The notes under the pieces: generated by a model | Seen by the model: the letters and a program-made list of their open reading frames with translations, nothing else | The model's database searches: none | What the model was told of the DNA's origin: nothing | Shown: positions 51,801 through 61,698 of the stretch, piece after piece | How positions within the stretch are numbered: position 1 is the first letter of the stretch | Layout: each line of letters starts with the position of its first letter | Assembly (NCBI GenBank): GCA_013433145.1 | Contig: CM024181.1 | Location: 2,418,001-2,482,000 of the forward strand | Origin: Ascaris suum | Lineage: Eukaryota; Nematoda; Chromadorea; Rhabditida; Ascarididae | Direction of reading: 5' to 3' | DNA: 64,000 bases | Program-made: the position numbers and the translations under genes

Positions 51801-54800
51801 TTTCAAAAAACATTATCCCTGCTTGTCTTCAGCACATTTTCCCTAGAAGCTCTTCAGGAAAGGATGGAAAAGAGGAGTGAAACTGAGCAAGAAAGGCGAC
51901 AAGCAAAAGCCAGGAAAGGTTCCAAGGGCGAACCATTTAAAAAATAAACACGAGAGGATGCAAATCCTCGCCGGAGATCCTAAAGCTGTTTGATTCTCCA
52001 ACAACGCTACTCGAGGCTCACGCTGCTTTCCTCTTAATATCCGGATCAAAGAGTCGTCGAACTCAGCATCACCGCGAAAGTCAAATTTCGTAATTCAGCC
52101 ATACTACTCTCTTTTCAATATTCGTTCTGCGACACTTCCCTTCGCCTCCTTAGTAAGATTTTCTGAGGAAGAGAATTCCAGAAAACTGCATCTGCGGTTG
52201 GAGTGTAAACTAATCGCGGAAATATCATTGCCTTCGTGTCTAGGTTAAAATCCAGCTGCATTTAGTCCGGAATCAAGTGTGGATTAAAAGCATTCAACCA
52301 CAGCCACTTCCAATTCATATTTCTACAAAATGCTTACTAAATTCCCTATCCCCTTCTATTCCAGTCAACTTCTCGACTTCATCACCAACATATACCTGAT
52401 TTCCGGATTGGATAACTGTCCGTCGACCCTGACAATAATAAACGGAACGAAGCAAACTTGGAAATGCCGGGATACAAATCCTAACAAAGCGGGAATGACA
52501 TCATTTCACACAGATAGGAGAAATAAGAAAGAATGTTTCCGAAAAACTTAAGGGCTGGTAGAAAGAAGTTGTAACTTCTTGAATCCTCTTTTTTCCTAGA
52601 CAACGATTCTAATTACTGACCTTGTACCTCACACGGTGGTCGTTTCTCATAAGCAGATAGCCGCCTACTCAGTGGGTCCAATTCAGCGGGCGTTAGAAAA
52701 CCATCGTAAAGCAGACAACAAATTATATATAACGACTGTGCCCAAAGATACGGCCTGAAAAAAAGATAGAATCCTATGATCACCTTAAAGTGCTCATGAC
52801 CGAGGTATTTACCAACATCAATTTAAAATTCATTGATATTCTTGTGTATGAAAACTTTCAATTCATACGTAGTTCTATTCCGCGTTGCTTTAGTGAAAAT
52901 CTTTCATATCTTAGAAACTATTTATAAGAATAATAAAAACATATATAAATAAGGGCTAACTATCAAGGAATTTTCGCAATTCCAGTACACGGAGCACTAG
53001 TTAAGGTTAATGGCAAAATATCAGGTGGGACTAGATTTTCCAAAGAAGGAGAGGTGACCCATCAATACCAATTTTACCATATATCACATATCAATGTTTC
53101 TATCACAAAACACATCAATAACAACTTTCAAAGAGTGATAAGGAAAGGACGTTTCAAGGCAACTCAATTGATAAATCACACTTAAACGAGTCACTAATCA
53201 GGCAAATATTTTCACGAGCCCAACATTTCCACTAACCATTTTTTTAAAACGTAAAAATACGCAAAGATGAGAGTTTAAAAGCATACGTTGCTCCAGCAGC
53301 AACTCTGTCCTGTGTTCCCCTTTGTCGTTTCTCTGCGGCGACCTTATCGTAAGGTACGGCGTATAGTTCGGGTACTAGACGACATCCACCGCTGACTACT
53401 ACTATCTGCATATAAAACACCACCATCAAGCAAAGCAACTGATACTAGGAAGTTCAGTTTCTTTCGTTAACGCTTCGTAAACCCAGTTACTCAAAACGCA
53501 CGGAAATTTATTTCCATATCACTAACGAATTGATAAAAGAGTAAGTTCCGTTACAGTGGGATCTGGTAATGAATACAGTGTAAGGTAAGGGATACCGCAG
53601 CATTTTCCATACTTTCATGAAAACACGTGGATTTCCATGCTTCATTTCAGAGCTACATAAAACTGCTCCTTTTTACAACATAACATCCCAATCCCTCAAT
53701 CGTTCCATGATGCTTCTGAAACATTCCTCATTCATTTCGAAGACTTTATTTAATTCATTTCGAAATAATCTCATTTAAAACTTAATCTACGTCCAACAAA
53801 AAATATAACCCAATAATCATACCGCTTTATTTATTTCGAAAACTGGGTGGTCTTAAATAAAAGAATTATCTTCTATACTCAGGTAAAGAAGAAAAGGCAC
53901 AATCTTCACTGCCACTACGAGTTCATCAATGCCGCAGATATTTCGCATCATGCACCAACCTAATATCTCAATGCTATGTATGGCCTTTCTGCCGTTCATT
54001 GTTCGACGACACCTATCACCTTTGCACACCTGCAATCGAAAATCCGGTCTTCAAGTCCCCCATGTTCTTTGCACCCTTGATTTCATTCCCTCTTCTATCA
54101 GTGCTATAGTACCTAATTCCTTAAAGAGCAAAGGGGGAATGCCATAAACAAACATCTTCCATAATGCGCCAATACTGCTCCACCATCAAATCATCGCGAG
54201 CAAACATCGCATCCAGCATCAAATAGCAAATAAATAGTGGCCATTCGCATTCAATATCCTCGAATTGTTGCAGCTCCGAATTATTATAATATAGACGTGA
54301 CGGGTCCTGAAATAAATTTACTGGATTAATAGCCAATATTACTGCTTCTTATTTTAAAACAACGTCTACTCACAAGTGATCCAAATCTAATAAAAGCAAC
54401 GCCCCCTCCCCCCCCCCCCCCCCCACAGAAGCGAAGCTGACACAGAAATTAACCGGCGAGCTTATGTTCATGGATTTGGATAATGCTTGAGGTAACTTTT
54501 TTCATCTGTTACAGCACACAGAAATATCCTCATCAAAAACCTCATAGGATTCACGTACTTGATAAATTTCTATTCCGAATTCCAAAAGAAATCACTCAAG
54601 GTATTACAATGGCAAGGATGTTCCCGTTTATTTCCGATACAGCCTTTTTGACCAAACTGAATAAACTTCCCTGAATGTTCATCTCTGTAACTAAAATGAT
54701 AGAATCTGCAATCTTATCAATCCATATGAATGATTCTGAATCTGCTAGCAATAATAAAAATGACAGTGATTTTTCTCTAAATTCAAGAACATATGCATCG

Positions 54801-56737
54801 AATTCCACTTAAGTAAGGTCTCAAGTACTCAAAAATCAAATCTGCGATGAACAATTAGAGATCTGTTTACTGTCATCACACTCTAACTGTTTGTACCCGC
54901 ATTTTGGTTGCATTTAAGTTGTACTGCATAACGTTTAACTGCTCTACCTGCACGTACGACACATTTAAATTGTTCGTCCTTTCAAGACATGGAAAAAGAG
55001 CAGACAGCTCCAAGGGTGAGGTACTACCCCCTCCACCCCCCCCCCCCCGTCACCCCCGACGAAAAGATACAATATGCCATAAGGAGATCGAGATCTCAAT
55101 CCCCCCAAACTTTTCCTTATTTCTTTAAAGAGCTGTCCCAAGAGTTCTTATCCTGATATTGCACTGATCATGTCAAACTGTCACACAGTCCACACATTTC
55201 TACAGTGACTTTCAAGTAATAACAGCAATGAAATTTTTGCTTCCGCACAAATAATTTCAATAAATATACGATCGAAATATTGCCAGAAGACATACTAAAT
55301 ATGGTAATATTATGAATACATGCTAAAGCGTTGTTGACTTAACACCGCCTTCCAAACATTAGCAAAGAATAAAAAAACGCTTATATCTATCATCTTGTTT
55401 TATGTAATAATATTCAAAACACAATAAAACAATACCTCGAGTGGCGTTTTATATCCATCACGCAGAAATCGTTTGCATCCGTATCTGCCCAAAAGTGTCT
55501 CGGTTATTGTTTCACGTGTCACTTGGATTAACTGTTGATCTTCTACGGCGAACGCCGGATATGATATTACCGTCAAGAGCGCCGAATCCGTCTCCTGATG
55601 GGAAACTATCGATCAGCTTCAATGAACCAACTATGCATGCTTCATTTACTAGCGCATATTAGAGGCAAAAACTGTTTTTAATTTCTAACTCATAATGACC
55701 AATACCTTTCATTTACCTGTGTCTTTTAATCACCTGCTTGAATCACCACAACATCTTTTATTTACTTGCTTATATCTATTTTAAGTCGTAAATTTTACAA
55801 TTCTTTTGCTAGCATGACACCTGCGAGCAATTTTTGGCCAAAGATGTGGATGTATGCGGGAAGGGTGTAAAGAAAAAAGGTTTGCTGACGTTGAAAACAG
55901 AGTGCATGAAGAGATAAGATAATAGCCGAGAAAAGCAACGATTTGCCTATATCCCGATGTTCCATCCTGGATTGCAGAATAAGACTTTGCGAACTTCCAT
56001 CTTAGCTATGACTATTTTTACCGCTCCCTCAAAAATACGACCGTTTTCGAAAGCGAAAAATACTACGTTCCCTAGAACTTCGAAGGATCAATTTCTAGCG
56101 TAATATATTCGACGAATTGAAGTCGAAAAAATAAATTTTAAAGCGATAGCTTCAAAGTGGGATCTCGAGTGCAATGCACACATTTGGTAGATACTCCTAC
56201 CCTATCCCAACATTTTGATTTTACTGCGGCTTCGACCGATTATCACTTCGCAGAAATTACCTTGTAAAAAGTTCTCTCCTTTCAATGATCCTTCTTTTTT
56301 CCCAGAAGAGAACCATTAATTACTACAATAAAATAAAAAATGTTACGAAAGGGGATTCAATTCCCACAATAACGCTTTTTACCCGATTGCGACTCTAGCA
56401 GGAAATCTGACTCAAAGCTGCAAATAGCGTCAGGAAAGTGGCAAAAATAAAGAGGCTGGTACACGTGTGTTGCTCAAAAGCCGATTCCCGAACGCTACCT
56501 TAGAAAACGATTCCCTTGGTAGCATTGACGTTAACACAGCCGAACACTGTTCGATCTGATCCGGCAATACATGGATTACGGAACCTGTAAATTACAGGAC
56601 TTTGCTAAAATTGACTAATAAATGTGAACAGCAACAGTAAAGAACACATTCTTCTTTTAACAGCAATAATGCAAATGACAGAGATAAATTTCTCTACGCT
56701 ATCTTTCGGACTACCATCGCGAGAAGAAATTCAATTC

Positions 56738-56808
<71 letters not shown>

Positions 56809-59800
56809 GTTAGGAACAAACAACAAATTTCTTCTTAAAACGCGAAGCATCATAATTCGAAAAGCATACCTTTCGATCCATCACCAAACAAGTCGCCAAC
56901 ATCGTTAAGAGCCTGCAAAGCCGCTTTAGCCATTCCAACACTGCTTGCGTTCAGTTCTCTGATGCCTTGATTCGTCTTATCACCTCTTTCCCATATGCCA
57001 TAATCCTAAAAACATGACGAGCACATAGCAATTACCAGCCTGCTCTATCAACATGTAAACAAAAGGTGTCCTCTATCTTACAGCACTCACCGAAACACGT
57101 CAACAAATAATATCAGCATGACATCCACCCTCAAGAAATGGTTTGTCACCACCATACCAAGGTTATAAAACAAATCATTTGCCAAAACATGCAAAGACGA
57201 TTTAAATATTTGATAAACACAATTGTGGACCGCCTAATTTCAAATATCATCCACAATTCGTTCCTACTCTTGCATTAAAAAAAAAACGATGCCGCAACTA
57301 ACCGCGGTTCGATAGCTCGTTTCAATATAATAGACAAGGTTCTGTATGAATGCAACCTCATCGAAGTTACGCACTATTTGCAAGCCTGCAAAAGCTCGTA
57401 TTAATGGACAAATTGCCAAAAATTTATAGCACTAGCCATTTAAACTTTTGAAATCACTGTTGGCATAACCTTAATTTGGAAACCATTACCCATTAAATAT
57501 GGCCTCAAAGAGCTGGAACGTAGAAAAGTTACCCAAACCTTTAGAAATGCAACGAGAAAATTACGAGTTCAAATCTAAGCAAAATAAACCAAAAATAATC
57601 ACCACCACCAGTCAGAAACTCAATCTGCAACAAATGCATTATTTCTTGGCACCGTCACGAGACCCCTTTATTTAAAAGAATAAAAAACTCCTCTGCTATA
57701 AACAAGTTTCCCCTCATCACTCGACAAACATACTCTGTCATCTCTCTCGTACCACAAACCTCGGTGCGAGCAATCCCAGACCTTTCTTTCAACAAACAAA
57801 TGAGTCGTTTAAGCTAAATGGACCTACGTCTTGCACCACAACCAAATGGGAGTCTTCACACCACTATCCTAACCTAGATGAGATGAGTTAGTACACCCTT
57901 CGTCTCCCTCACTCTTCACCAACTATTAAAATATTGCAAAATATGAACAAAACAAAATAACAGCGCTAAACAAAAGCGGAAAAAAACCGAACCGGAAGCA
58001 GTCATTTGTGCTAAAGTGAGCAGGAACAATGAAGTGGCATCGATTTGCAGATGGCCCCACTCTTCGTCGCCACATACTGAACTCTTCGTGCTCACCGAGT
58101 ACTTCGCATGCAGTGCATCCGTTTTTCTCTGATACATCTTAAATTGCTCGACCTTCTCTGATTGCAGCATCATACACTCCATCAACGACTGCATCATCTT
58201 CACACTGCAATACACCTCCAATCAACCAGTAAAATACCTTTAAACACCTGTAGCTCTGACATGTGCCTTTTCCGTCTATTCAACGTTTTCTAATAGGCAA
58301 GTACTAATAATATAAAACTTGAGCAGTTATCAGGACCGTCGAAAGAAGGAAGGGTTCCCCAAGTTTTTGAGAAAGAGGTAATAGGACAGAAGAATGGGGG
58401 AGAGGGATTCCAACGCAATAAAATAGTGAGGAAATCTCAAAATTAAACGCATGCGCAAGTTGAAATACTCGACGATAACAGAAAAAACTAATCTGCCAAG
58501 CGTGTAGAACCTGTTCCTTTCTATCGCCTTAATATACACACCATCAGAACAGTTCGGCAGTTTGCAAATGGTACGTCAAGTTACCCTTAGATACTTCTAG
58601 TTACTTTCAGAGCCCTCTTCCAAGACTCTCATATCACAAGTGTTATCCTGTTTTTTGCAGCCTGTTATCCAGACCAAGTGCAAAATCTCTCGCATATTTT
58701 TGCATCGACCTATCTATTTTCGAACAAGCTATAAACAACCCGTGTGAATGAGAATTGCCAAAGGATCCACAAACAAACGTCTGATTGGGCAAAAAAAACG
58801 AATGCATTATTAGGCATTGCGAAATTGTTTTTCTTCCATACTTACATTGCAACTTGGCAGATCGCATTCACCGAAATTTACAAAGTGTATAGCCTGAGGC
58901 GCTTTCATGTGCTCTTCCACTTTTTGTGAAGCTATCAATTTTTCATTATCTACCTTATCAATTACCTGCTCACATAAATTAATGAAAAACGCACGACGGT
59001 GATGGTGGTTTGGTTACTGTAATATAAGGCAAGTGAAATGTTTCAACAAACTCTATGCCAAATACAATGCTGTCTGATTTTTCCCCTTCACCTTCATTAT
59101 TTCTCATGCGTCAGAACGACCGAATTAGTAATGTCATTGCTGCATATACAATAAATTGTAGACAGTATCGTTCAGCATCGGGTGATAAGGATTCTAGGAT
59201 TCTGGTGTTAAAGAATACAGACCCCACCCAATTCACTGGTGCTCCTGATCAACTAAGAGATACTCTAATCATCCTGCAGAGTCCTCAATAATTAAATAAC
59301 TGAATTTTTGGGTTATCGAGCGAAATATGCTTTTTTTGTTATCAATCGAGTTTTAAGTCACTTTAAGGCAACCTATACCTGTCGCGTTAAATAATTTTAA
59401 GACGCCTGTCAGGAAAGACACACCATGAATGTGGGAAGGATACGGATGGGTGTGGTAAAGGAGAGTGGGGTAGAAGGGAGAGGGACGCAAATGGGAAGGA
59501 AAGAAACAGTTGTTTAGGGCCTTGTTGATAATGATGACAAACTAGGTCAATAGCAGCTGGTGCTAAAAGAGTGGGAAAACCGAAAGCATCTAATGGCATA
59601 TTAAATTCATACTATTACCCTCATTCGAATAACGACATATTGAAAAAGTATATGGTAAAAGCTTGCATAAATAAAACGACTTACCAAGTGAGGCCAAGTT
59701 CGTTAGCCTTTGCAAGATCCTCATCGAAGTCGGCACTCTTCTGATATGCACGGTACATAGCCCATAATGCATGTGCCGCATAGATATTATCTCGTACCCA

Positions 59801-61698
59801 AGCATGGCCGGGAAAGTTCTGCAATTTTACAATATATGGCGTTAACTCCAACAAATTCTTGCAACTTCCAATCTCCTGCCAAACAGTTCCCGGTAGGAGA
59901 ACAAACTGTATTTCACATAAAACAATATCAATTTACTTCAATATATATCTGATTTTATCGAACATTTAAATTCACATAACTCTCGATTTTCAATCACTTA
60001 AAGCCATCACAATGGCTGAGGAAACAAAGAAAATGTACTGCTCATTGAATCTTAACAGTGAAACCTGTTTTATCTTGTCAACTATAGAATTTTTAACATA
60101 TCTTTGGCAAAAGTTAAATCATATCAACCATCTCCATGCTCAAAATTGTTAAGATTTGAACTCGAATATAATAAACTAGGGGAACCGTGCGTATCATACA
60201 TCAATTTGTCAATTTTATATAAAAAAACAGCGAAAAAGAAAACCCATTAATACTATAACTAGAGACTGCCAATGGGAGAGCTCTACGGATAGGGGTAAAG
60301 GATTCATAGAACCGCCATTAAACGATAAAACCTGTCCTCAAAAACCAGGATAAAAATCTAAAATGCTAGAAAATGAAGCATTCTATTCGTTGCCAATCCT
60401 GTAATCTGTTTCAATGAAAATTTTAAGCTGTAGAAATCTTCAATGCCTTCAGACATCTTTCAAGCTTCAAGTCTAGCATTTCGAACCAACAAATGCAGTA
60501 TGTATACGTGCCAATAAACGAACGCCCAAGTAGCATTTGTGACGTCAGCACACAACTGCTCTTGTTTTTTGCTCATAAACCATTATAAAGCCAACTTAAC
60601 AACGATCGTATGCCAGTCAAATCGATTTCTAAACTACCCTCGCATCTCATTTATCGAAATGATGTTGCAGGTTCATCTAGCTCAACTCCCACTGTCCTAT
60701 TTTTCCCCGCCTCCCCTCCCCCCTCCCCCTGTTTCTCGCAGAATTTACCGTCTCGTTGTAAGAGATAAAGTTGCCCGCAGACAGCCCCCCTCCCCCACCT
60801 GTTAAAGTTTCTGATATGTGGTTACTCTAAGTAACCACATATCGCCAGTGATAACGGTCGAGGGGGAGTCTTTTAATTTCTGTGACACTAGCTCGATTAA
60901 AGCATACACCAAACACTACCAGTGCTAGTGAGAAAAGAAGTGAGACCATTAAAGGCATATGTTAGTGTGCAATCCCTTGGCGTATAACAAACGAAGCAAC
61001 AGAAACCGGTGAGAATATCAGCATCAAAGATTCTACGCACAATAAGAGTTATTCAAATTAAATGCGATACTCTGTATGGACTACGCTAACATAGCTCAAT
61101 TTCGAAAAAACTTTCGGACTTTTCGCTGATGAAAAATCAGCGATAATGTCAGCAAATCAGATACAACTCGCTTATGTCATTCTAGAGCCATCTTCTTTAT
61201 CGGATGCAAATTTTCTAAACAAAAACGACTAATAGCAAAGTGAAACTTAAGAGACTTAAGAGATATTTGCCTATAAAAACTGCCTTACAAAGCCAATAAA
61301 TTTTCAGCATACGATTTTGGAAAGAATGGCGAACGCTTTCTCATAAATTCATAGCGAAATGCACACTAAGACTCGATCGATAGCAGATGTATTAGACTTC
61401 TTTTTGCGGGCTCTGAAGAACACAATCGAGATGCAATGAGTTAGACGATGAGACCCCCTCCCCCTCGCCACCACTCAGCAACTGTAACAATCACAAGCCA
61501 TTTCTGAATCGGCATCAGCGTACATTAAATCCGAAGCTTTTTCGTTGAAAACAGTTCCATCTCGCATAACACCAAAAAAAAAACCTTTTTATCCGTGGCG
61601 AAAAGTCCGGTGATCGGATTTTGTTGGCTTAAAATCGTCTTCTCGACGAGATACATGAGCCGATCCAATCGAACGCCCGAACCGCTGCGCGATCGCAT
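36682..61698 (-). CDS. PHKA: Phosphorylase b kinase regulatory subunit alpha, about 30 exons
   Basis: Alpha subunit of the glycogen-regulatory kinase complex (alpha-beta-gamma-calmodulin)4, which activates glycogen phosphorylase in response to calcium and cAMP signalling. The model gives about 1306 residues; human alpha subunits are about 1220-1235. Identity is shown by the alpha-type start [12 protein letters not shown], the glucoamylase-like domain (residues about 25-440: [58 protein letters not shown]), the middle region ([26 protein letters not shown]), helical repeats ([28 protein letters not shown]), [16 protein letters not shown], and the C-terminal [16 protein letters not shown]. An insert rich in Ser (about 735-850) makes it longer than vertebrate forms. 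It lacks the terminal CaaX box of vertebrate alpha subunits. The start is the first in-frame ATG after an upstream TGA. All junctions are phase-consistent except exon 16/17, where boundaries are a choice among alternatives. The beta subunit is excluded by the N- and C-terminal blocks. Confidence 0.96.
37370..37531 (-). CDS. PHKA: PHKA exon 29
   Basis: Acceptor CGTTTAG|A, donor AAC|GTTAGA. Encodes [20 protein letters not shown] and [12 protein letters not shown], aligned to PQPEYRQLLVEA...VEKIVHIAN. Confidence 0.95.
38166..38219. repeat. Tandem duplication, 27-bp unit, PHKA intron 28
   Basis: ATGGTAATATCTGATGGGAA (38166) and ATGGTAACATCTGATGGGAA (38193) begin two 27-bp units that differ at only two positions. 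Confidence 0.85.
38894..38947 (-). CDS. PHKA: PHKA exon 28
   Basis: An 18-codon exon. Acceptor TTTTTGCAG|A, donor CAG|GTTGGT. Encodes [18 protein letters not shown], aligned to MTPGEIKFSVHVESVLNR. Confidence 0.95.
39716..39796 (-). CDS. PHKA: PHKA exon 27
   Basis: Acceptor ATTTTCAG|A, donor GAG|GTTGGT. Encodes [17 protein letters not shown] and HWGLTQE, matching the V-W-x-x-L...G-L-S segment. Confidence 0.93.
40040..40219 (-). CDS. PHKA: PHKA exon 26: phosphorylation motif and [10 protein letters not shown]
   Basis: Acceptor ATTTGCAG|T, donor GCG|GTATTT. Begins [12 protein letters not shown], a basic-Ser motif where vertebrate alpha has FRRLSIS, the PKA site. Then a Glu-rich stretch and [17 protein letters not shown]. 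Confidence 0.96.
41127..41339 (-). CDS. PHKA: PHKA exon 25
   Basis: Acceptor ATTTTGAAG|G is atypical but follows a U-rich tract; donor CGG|GTTCTC is also weak. Encodes [30 protein letters not shown] and [14 protein letters not shown], aligned to VMATELA...LSPSAMKNLLHHILSG...ERTGIMQLKSEI. Confidence 0.92.
41829..41918 (-). CDS. PHKA: PHKA exon 24
   Basis: Acceptor TTTCAG|G, donor CAG|GTTGGT. Encodes [17 protein letters not shown] and [12 protein letters not shown]. Confidence 0.96.
42337..42570 (-). CDS. PHKA: PHKA exon 23
   Basis: Acceptor GTTCTCAG|G, donor CAG|GTATTC, 78 codons. Encodes [20 protein letters not shown] and [17 protein letters not shown], the R-H-W-G-L-I-R...Q-K-x-L-T-V-G-x-P region. 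Confidence 0.96.
43178..43295. promoter_or_regulatory. Cluster of CACGTG/CACATG boxes, PHKA intron 22
   Basis: GGCCACGTGA occurs at 43206 and 43241 (35 bp apart) inside a diverged tandem duplication that also repeats AATATCG. GTCACATGAC (43178) and GTCACATGGC (43286) flank them. These fit E-box (bHLH) sites; function is inferred. Confidence 0.35.
43451..43529 (-). CDS. PHKA: PHKA exon 22
   Basis: Acceptor TTTCTCCAG|G, donor AAG|GTATTC. Encodes [10 protein letters not shown] and [14 protein letters not shown], aligned to GPDWNTEL...ATVRELLTELYGK. Confidence 0.95.
44236..44349 (-). CDS. PHKA: PHKA exon 21
   Basis: Acceptor GCTTGCAG|A, donor AA|GTATGA. Encodes [20 protein letters not shown] and [10 protein letters not shown], matching L-x-x-T-x-x-L-x-E-Q-A-x-I-x-x-x-L. 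Confidence 0.94.
44579..44660 (+). repeat. Poly(G) run with purine tract, PHKA intron 20
   Basis: About 19 consecutive G (44579-44597) followed by about 60 bp almost entirely purine. On the transcribed sense (minus) strand this is a C/pyrimidine tract. Assembly length is unreliable here. Confidence 0.9.
45041..45129 (-). CDS. PHKA: PHKA exon 20 (Ser-rich insert)
   Basis: Acceptor CGTTTTCAG|A, donor AG|GTGGAC. Encodes [14 protein letters not shown] then [15 protein letters not shown], a flexible Ser-rich linker not found at this length in vertebrate alpha. Confidence 0.75.
45759..45898 (-). CDS. PHKA: PHKA exon 19 (variable insert)
   Basis: Acceptor GGTATTTAG|AT, donor ATT|GTAAGT. Encodes [16 protein letters not shown] and [18 protein letters not shown]. 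Not aligned to vertebrate alpha; supported by phase, splice sites and codon quality. Confidence 0.78.
46533..46655 (-). CDS. PHKA: PHKA exon 18
   Basis: Acceptor TTTTCAG|TT, donor G|GTAGGT, both phase-consistent. Encodes [17 protein letters not shown] and [16 protein letters not shown]. Corresponds to the YLPTKLF region and the variable stretch after it. Confidence 0.8.
46982..47133 (-). CDS. PHKA: PHKA exon 17 (5' boundary uncertain)
   Basis: Encodes [14 protein letters not shown] and [18 protein letters not shown], resembling LAPTSQ...AAVQTTCDL of vertebrate alpha. The modelled acceptor is GATTTAAG (47134), which is weak; a pyrimidine-rich acceptor GTGAAG at 47085 is out of phase with exon 16 as modelled. 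Donor A|GTTTGC. Confidence 0.6.
47248..47290 (-). CDS. PHKA: PHKA exon 16 (3' boundary uncertain)
   Basis: Acceptor CTTATTCAG|AA fits the 1-nt phase of exon 15 and gives [14 protein letters not shown], matching the D-E-V-A-R-Y-L-x-H-L-L segment. The end is uncertain: AC|GTCATC (47248) joins exon 17 as modelled, while A|GTAGCT (47222) would need a later exon 17 start. Confidence 0.6.
48150..48249. repeat. Degenerate tandem repeat, 33-34-bp unit, 3 copies, PHKA intron 15
   Basis: Units starting TTTACGCCAAAATTTCAG, TTTACGTCAAAGGTTCAG and CTTACATCAAAAGCTCAA follow one another. The unit length keeps a + strand frame open for 106 codons; that frame has no support as a gene. Confidence 0.7.
48648..48808 (-). 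CDS. PHKA: PHKA exon 15
   Basis: Acceptor TCACTTCAG|A, donor C|GTTAGA. Encodes [15 protein letters not shown], matching L-x-E-F-L-T-T-S...L-x-F, then an acidic stretch ending SADDDQNL. Confidence 0.92.
49084..49184 (-). CDS. PHKA: PHKA exon 14
   Basis: Acceptor ATCTTAAAG|G is atypical (AAG), donor AG|GTGAAT. Encodes [19 protein letters not shown] and [13 protein letters not shown], matching the G-Y-x-G-G-A-R block of vertebrate alpha, and is phase-consistent on both sides. Confidence 0.88.
50458..50616 (-). CDS. PHKA: PHKA exon 13
   Basis: Acceptor TTGTTGCAG|T, donor GCG|GTCAGG. Encodes [20 protein letters not shown] and [15 protein letters not shown]. Moderately conserved; the G-x-P-x-x-x-x-x-x motif aligns with vertebrate alpha. 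Confidence 0.9.
51054..51171 (-). CDS. PHKA: PHKA exon 12
   Basis: Acceptor GTGTTGCAG|A, donor CAG|GTGTTA. Encodes [20 protein letters not shown] and [10 protein letters not shown]. Confidence 0.95.
51430..51562 (-). CDS. PHKA: PHKA exon 11
   Basis: Acceptor CTTTTAG|TA, donor CG|GTTCGT. Encodes [19 protein letters not shown] and [19 protein letters not shown], matching the V-S-I-L-A-E-T block. Confidence 0.93.
51640..51715 (-). repeat. tRNA-derived relic (SINE-like) in PHKA intron 10
   Basis: Minus strand carries an A-box-like TGGCTCAACGGGTAAAGCG and, about 35 nt on, a B-box-like GGTTTCGAATCTC. It lies about 80 nt upstream of the exon 11 acceptor. Neither the anticodon stem nor the T stem pairs properly, so it is a degenerate relic rather than a tRNA gene. 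Confidence 0.4.
52621..52754 (-). CDS. PHKA: PHKA exon 10
   Basis: Acceptor TTTTTTCAG|G, donor G|GTCAGT. Encodes [20 protein letters not shown] and LDPLSRRL, matching W-x-Q-S-L-Y-I-L in vertebrates. Confidence 0.95.
53287..53405 (-). CDS. PHKA: PHKA exon 9
   Basis: Acceptor TATATGCAG|A, donor AC|GTATGC. Encodes [17 protein letters not shown] and GTQDRV, the L-P-E-L-Y-x-V-P block. Confidence 0.94.
54154..54306 (-). CDS. PHKA: PHKA exon 8
   Basis: Acceptor TTATTTCAG|G, donor GAT|GTTTGT. Encodes [20 protein letters not shown] then [15 protein letters not shown]. The donor is non-consensus, but phase 0 fits exon 9. Confidence 0.93.
54403..54424 (-). repeat. Poly(C) run, G-rich on the PHKA sense strand, intron 7
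   Basis: A near-continuous C run on the + strand, so the PHKA pre-mRNA carries poly(G). A similar tract, CCCCCTCCACCC followed by more than 10 C, lies at 55027-55060 in the same intron. Confidence 0.85.
55436..55594 (-). CDS. PHKA: PHKA exon 7
   Basis: Acceptor TCCCATCAG|G, donor GAG|GTATTG. Encodes [16 protein letters not shown] and [18 protein letters not shown]. Confidence 0.96.
56499..56584 (-). CDS. PHKA: PHKA exon 6
   Basis: Acceptor ATTTACAG|GT, donor AAG|GTAGCG. Encodes [13 protein letters not shown] and [12 protein letters not shown], matching the V-I-H-V-L...D-E...C-x-x-x-L block. Confidence 0.93.
56741..56808. repeat. (AT)34 microsatellite, PHKA intron 5
   Basis: An uninterrupted AT dinucleotide run of about 68 bp. 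It lies about 60 bp past the exon 5 donor, within the intron, and is likely polymorphic. Confidence 0.98.
56870..57005 (-). CDS. PHKA: PHKA exon 5
   Basis: Acceptor TTTTTAG|G, donor G|GTATGC. Encodes [20 protein letters not shown] and [11 protein letters not shown], the most conserved part of the glucoamylase-like domain. Confidence 0.97.
57303..57385 (-). CDS. PHKA: PHKA exon 4
   Basis: Acceptor TTTTGCAG|GC, donor GCG|GTTAGT. Encodes [16 protein letters not shown], the E-V-x-F-I-Q-N-L-V block. Confidence 0.95.
57993..58204 (-). CDS. PHKA: PHKA exon 3: glucoamylase-like domain
   Basis: Acceptor TATTGCAG|T, donor G|GTTCGG. Encodes [36 protein letters not shown] and AQMTASG, close to the vertebrate sequence. 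Confidence 0.96.
59685..59818 (-). CDS. PHKA: PHKA exon 2: glucoamylase-like domain
   Basis: Acceptor AAATTGCAG|A, donor TG|GTAAGT. Encodes [19 protein letters not shown], the near-invariant W-V-R-D-N block. Confidence 0.95.
60813..60843. repeat. Perfect 13-bp palindrome with 5-nt loop, PHKA intron 1
   Basis: GATATGTGGTTAC and GTAACCACATATC flank TCTAA. Perfect arms of this length are unlikely by chance locally. It could be a hairpin or the end of a small element. Confidence 0.7.
61585..61698 (-). CDS. PHKA: PHKA exon 1: start codon and N-terminal helix
   Basis: Encodes [17 protein letters not shown], then [17 protein letters not shown], the signature N-terminus of alpha subunits. Donor AAG|GTTTTT; the exact end could move by a base or two within the A run. 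Confidence 0.95.
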
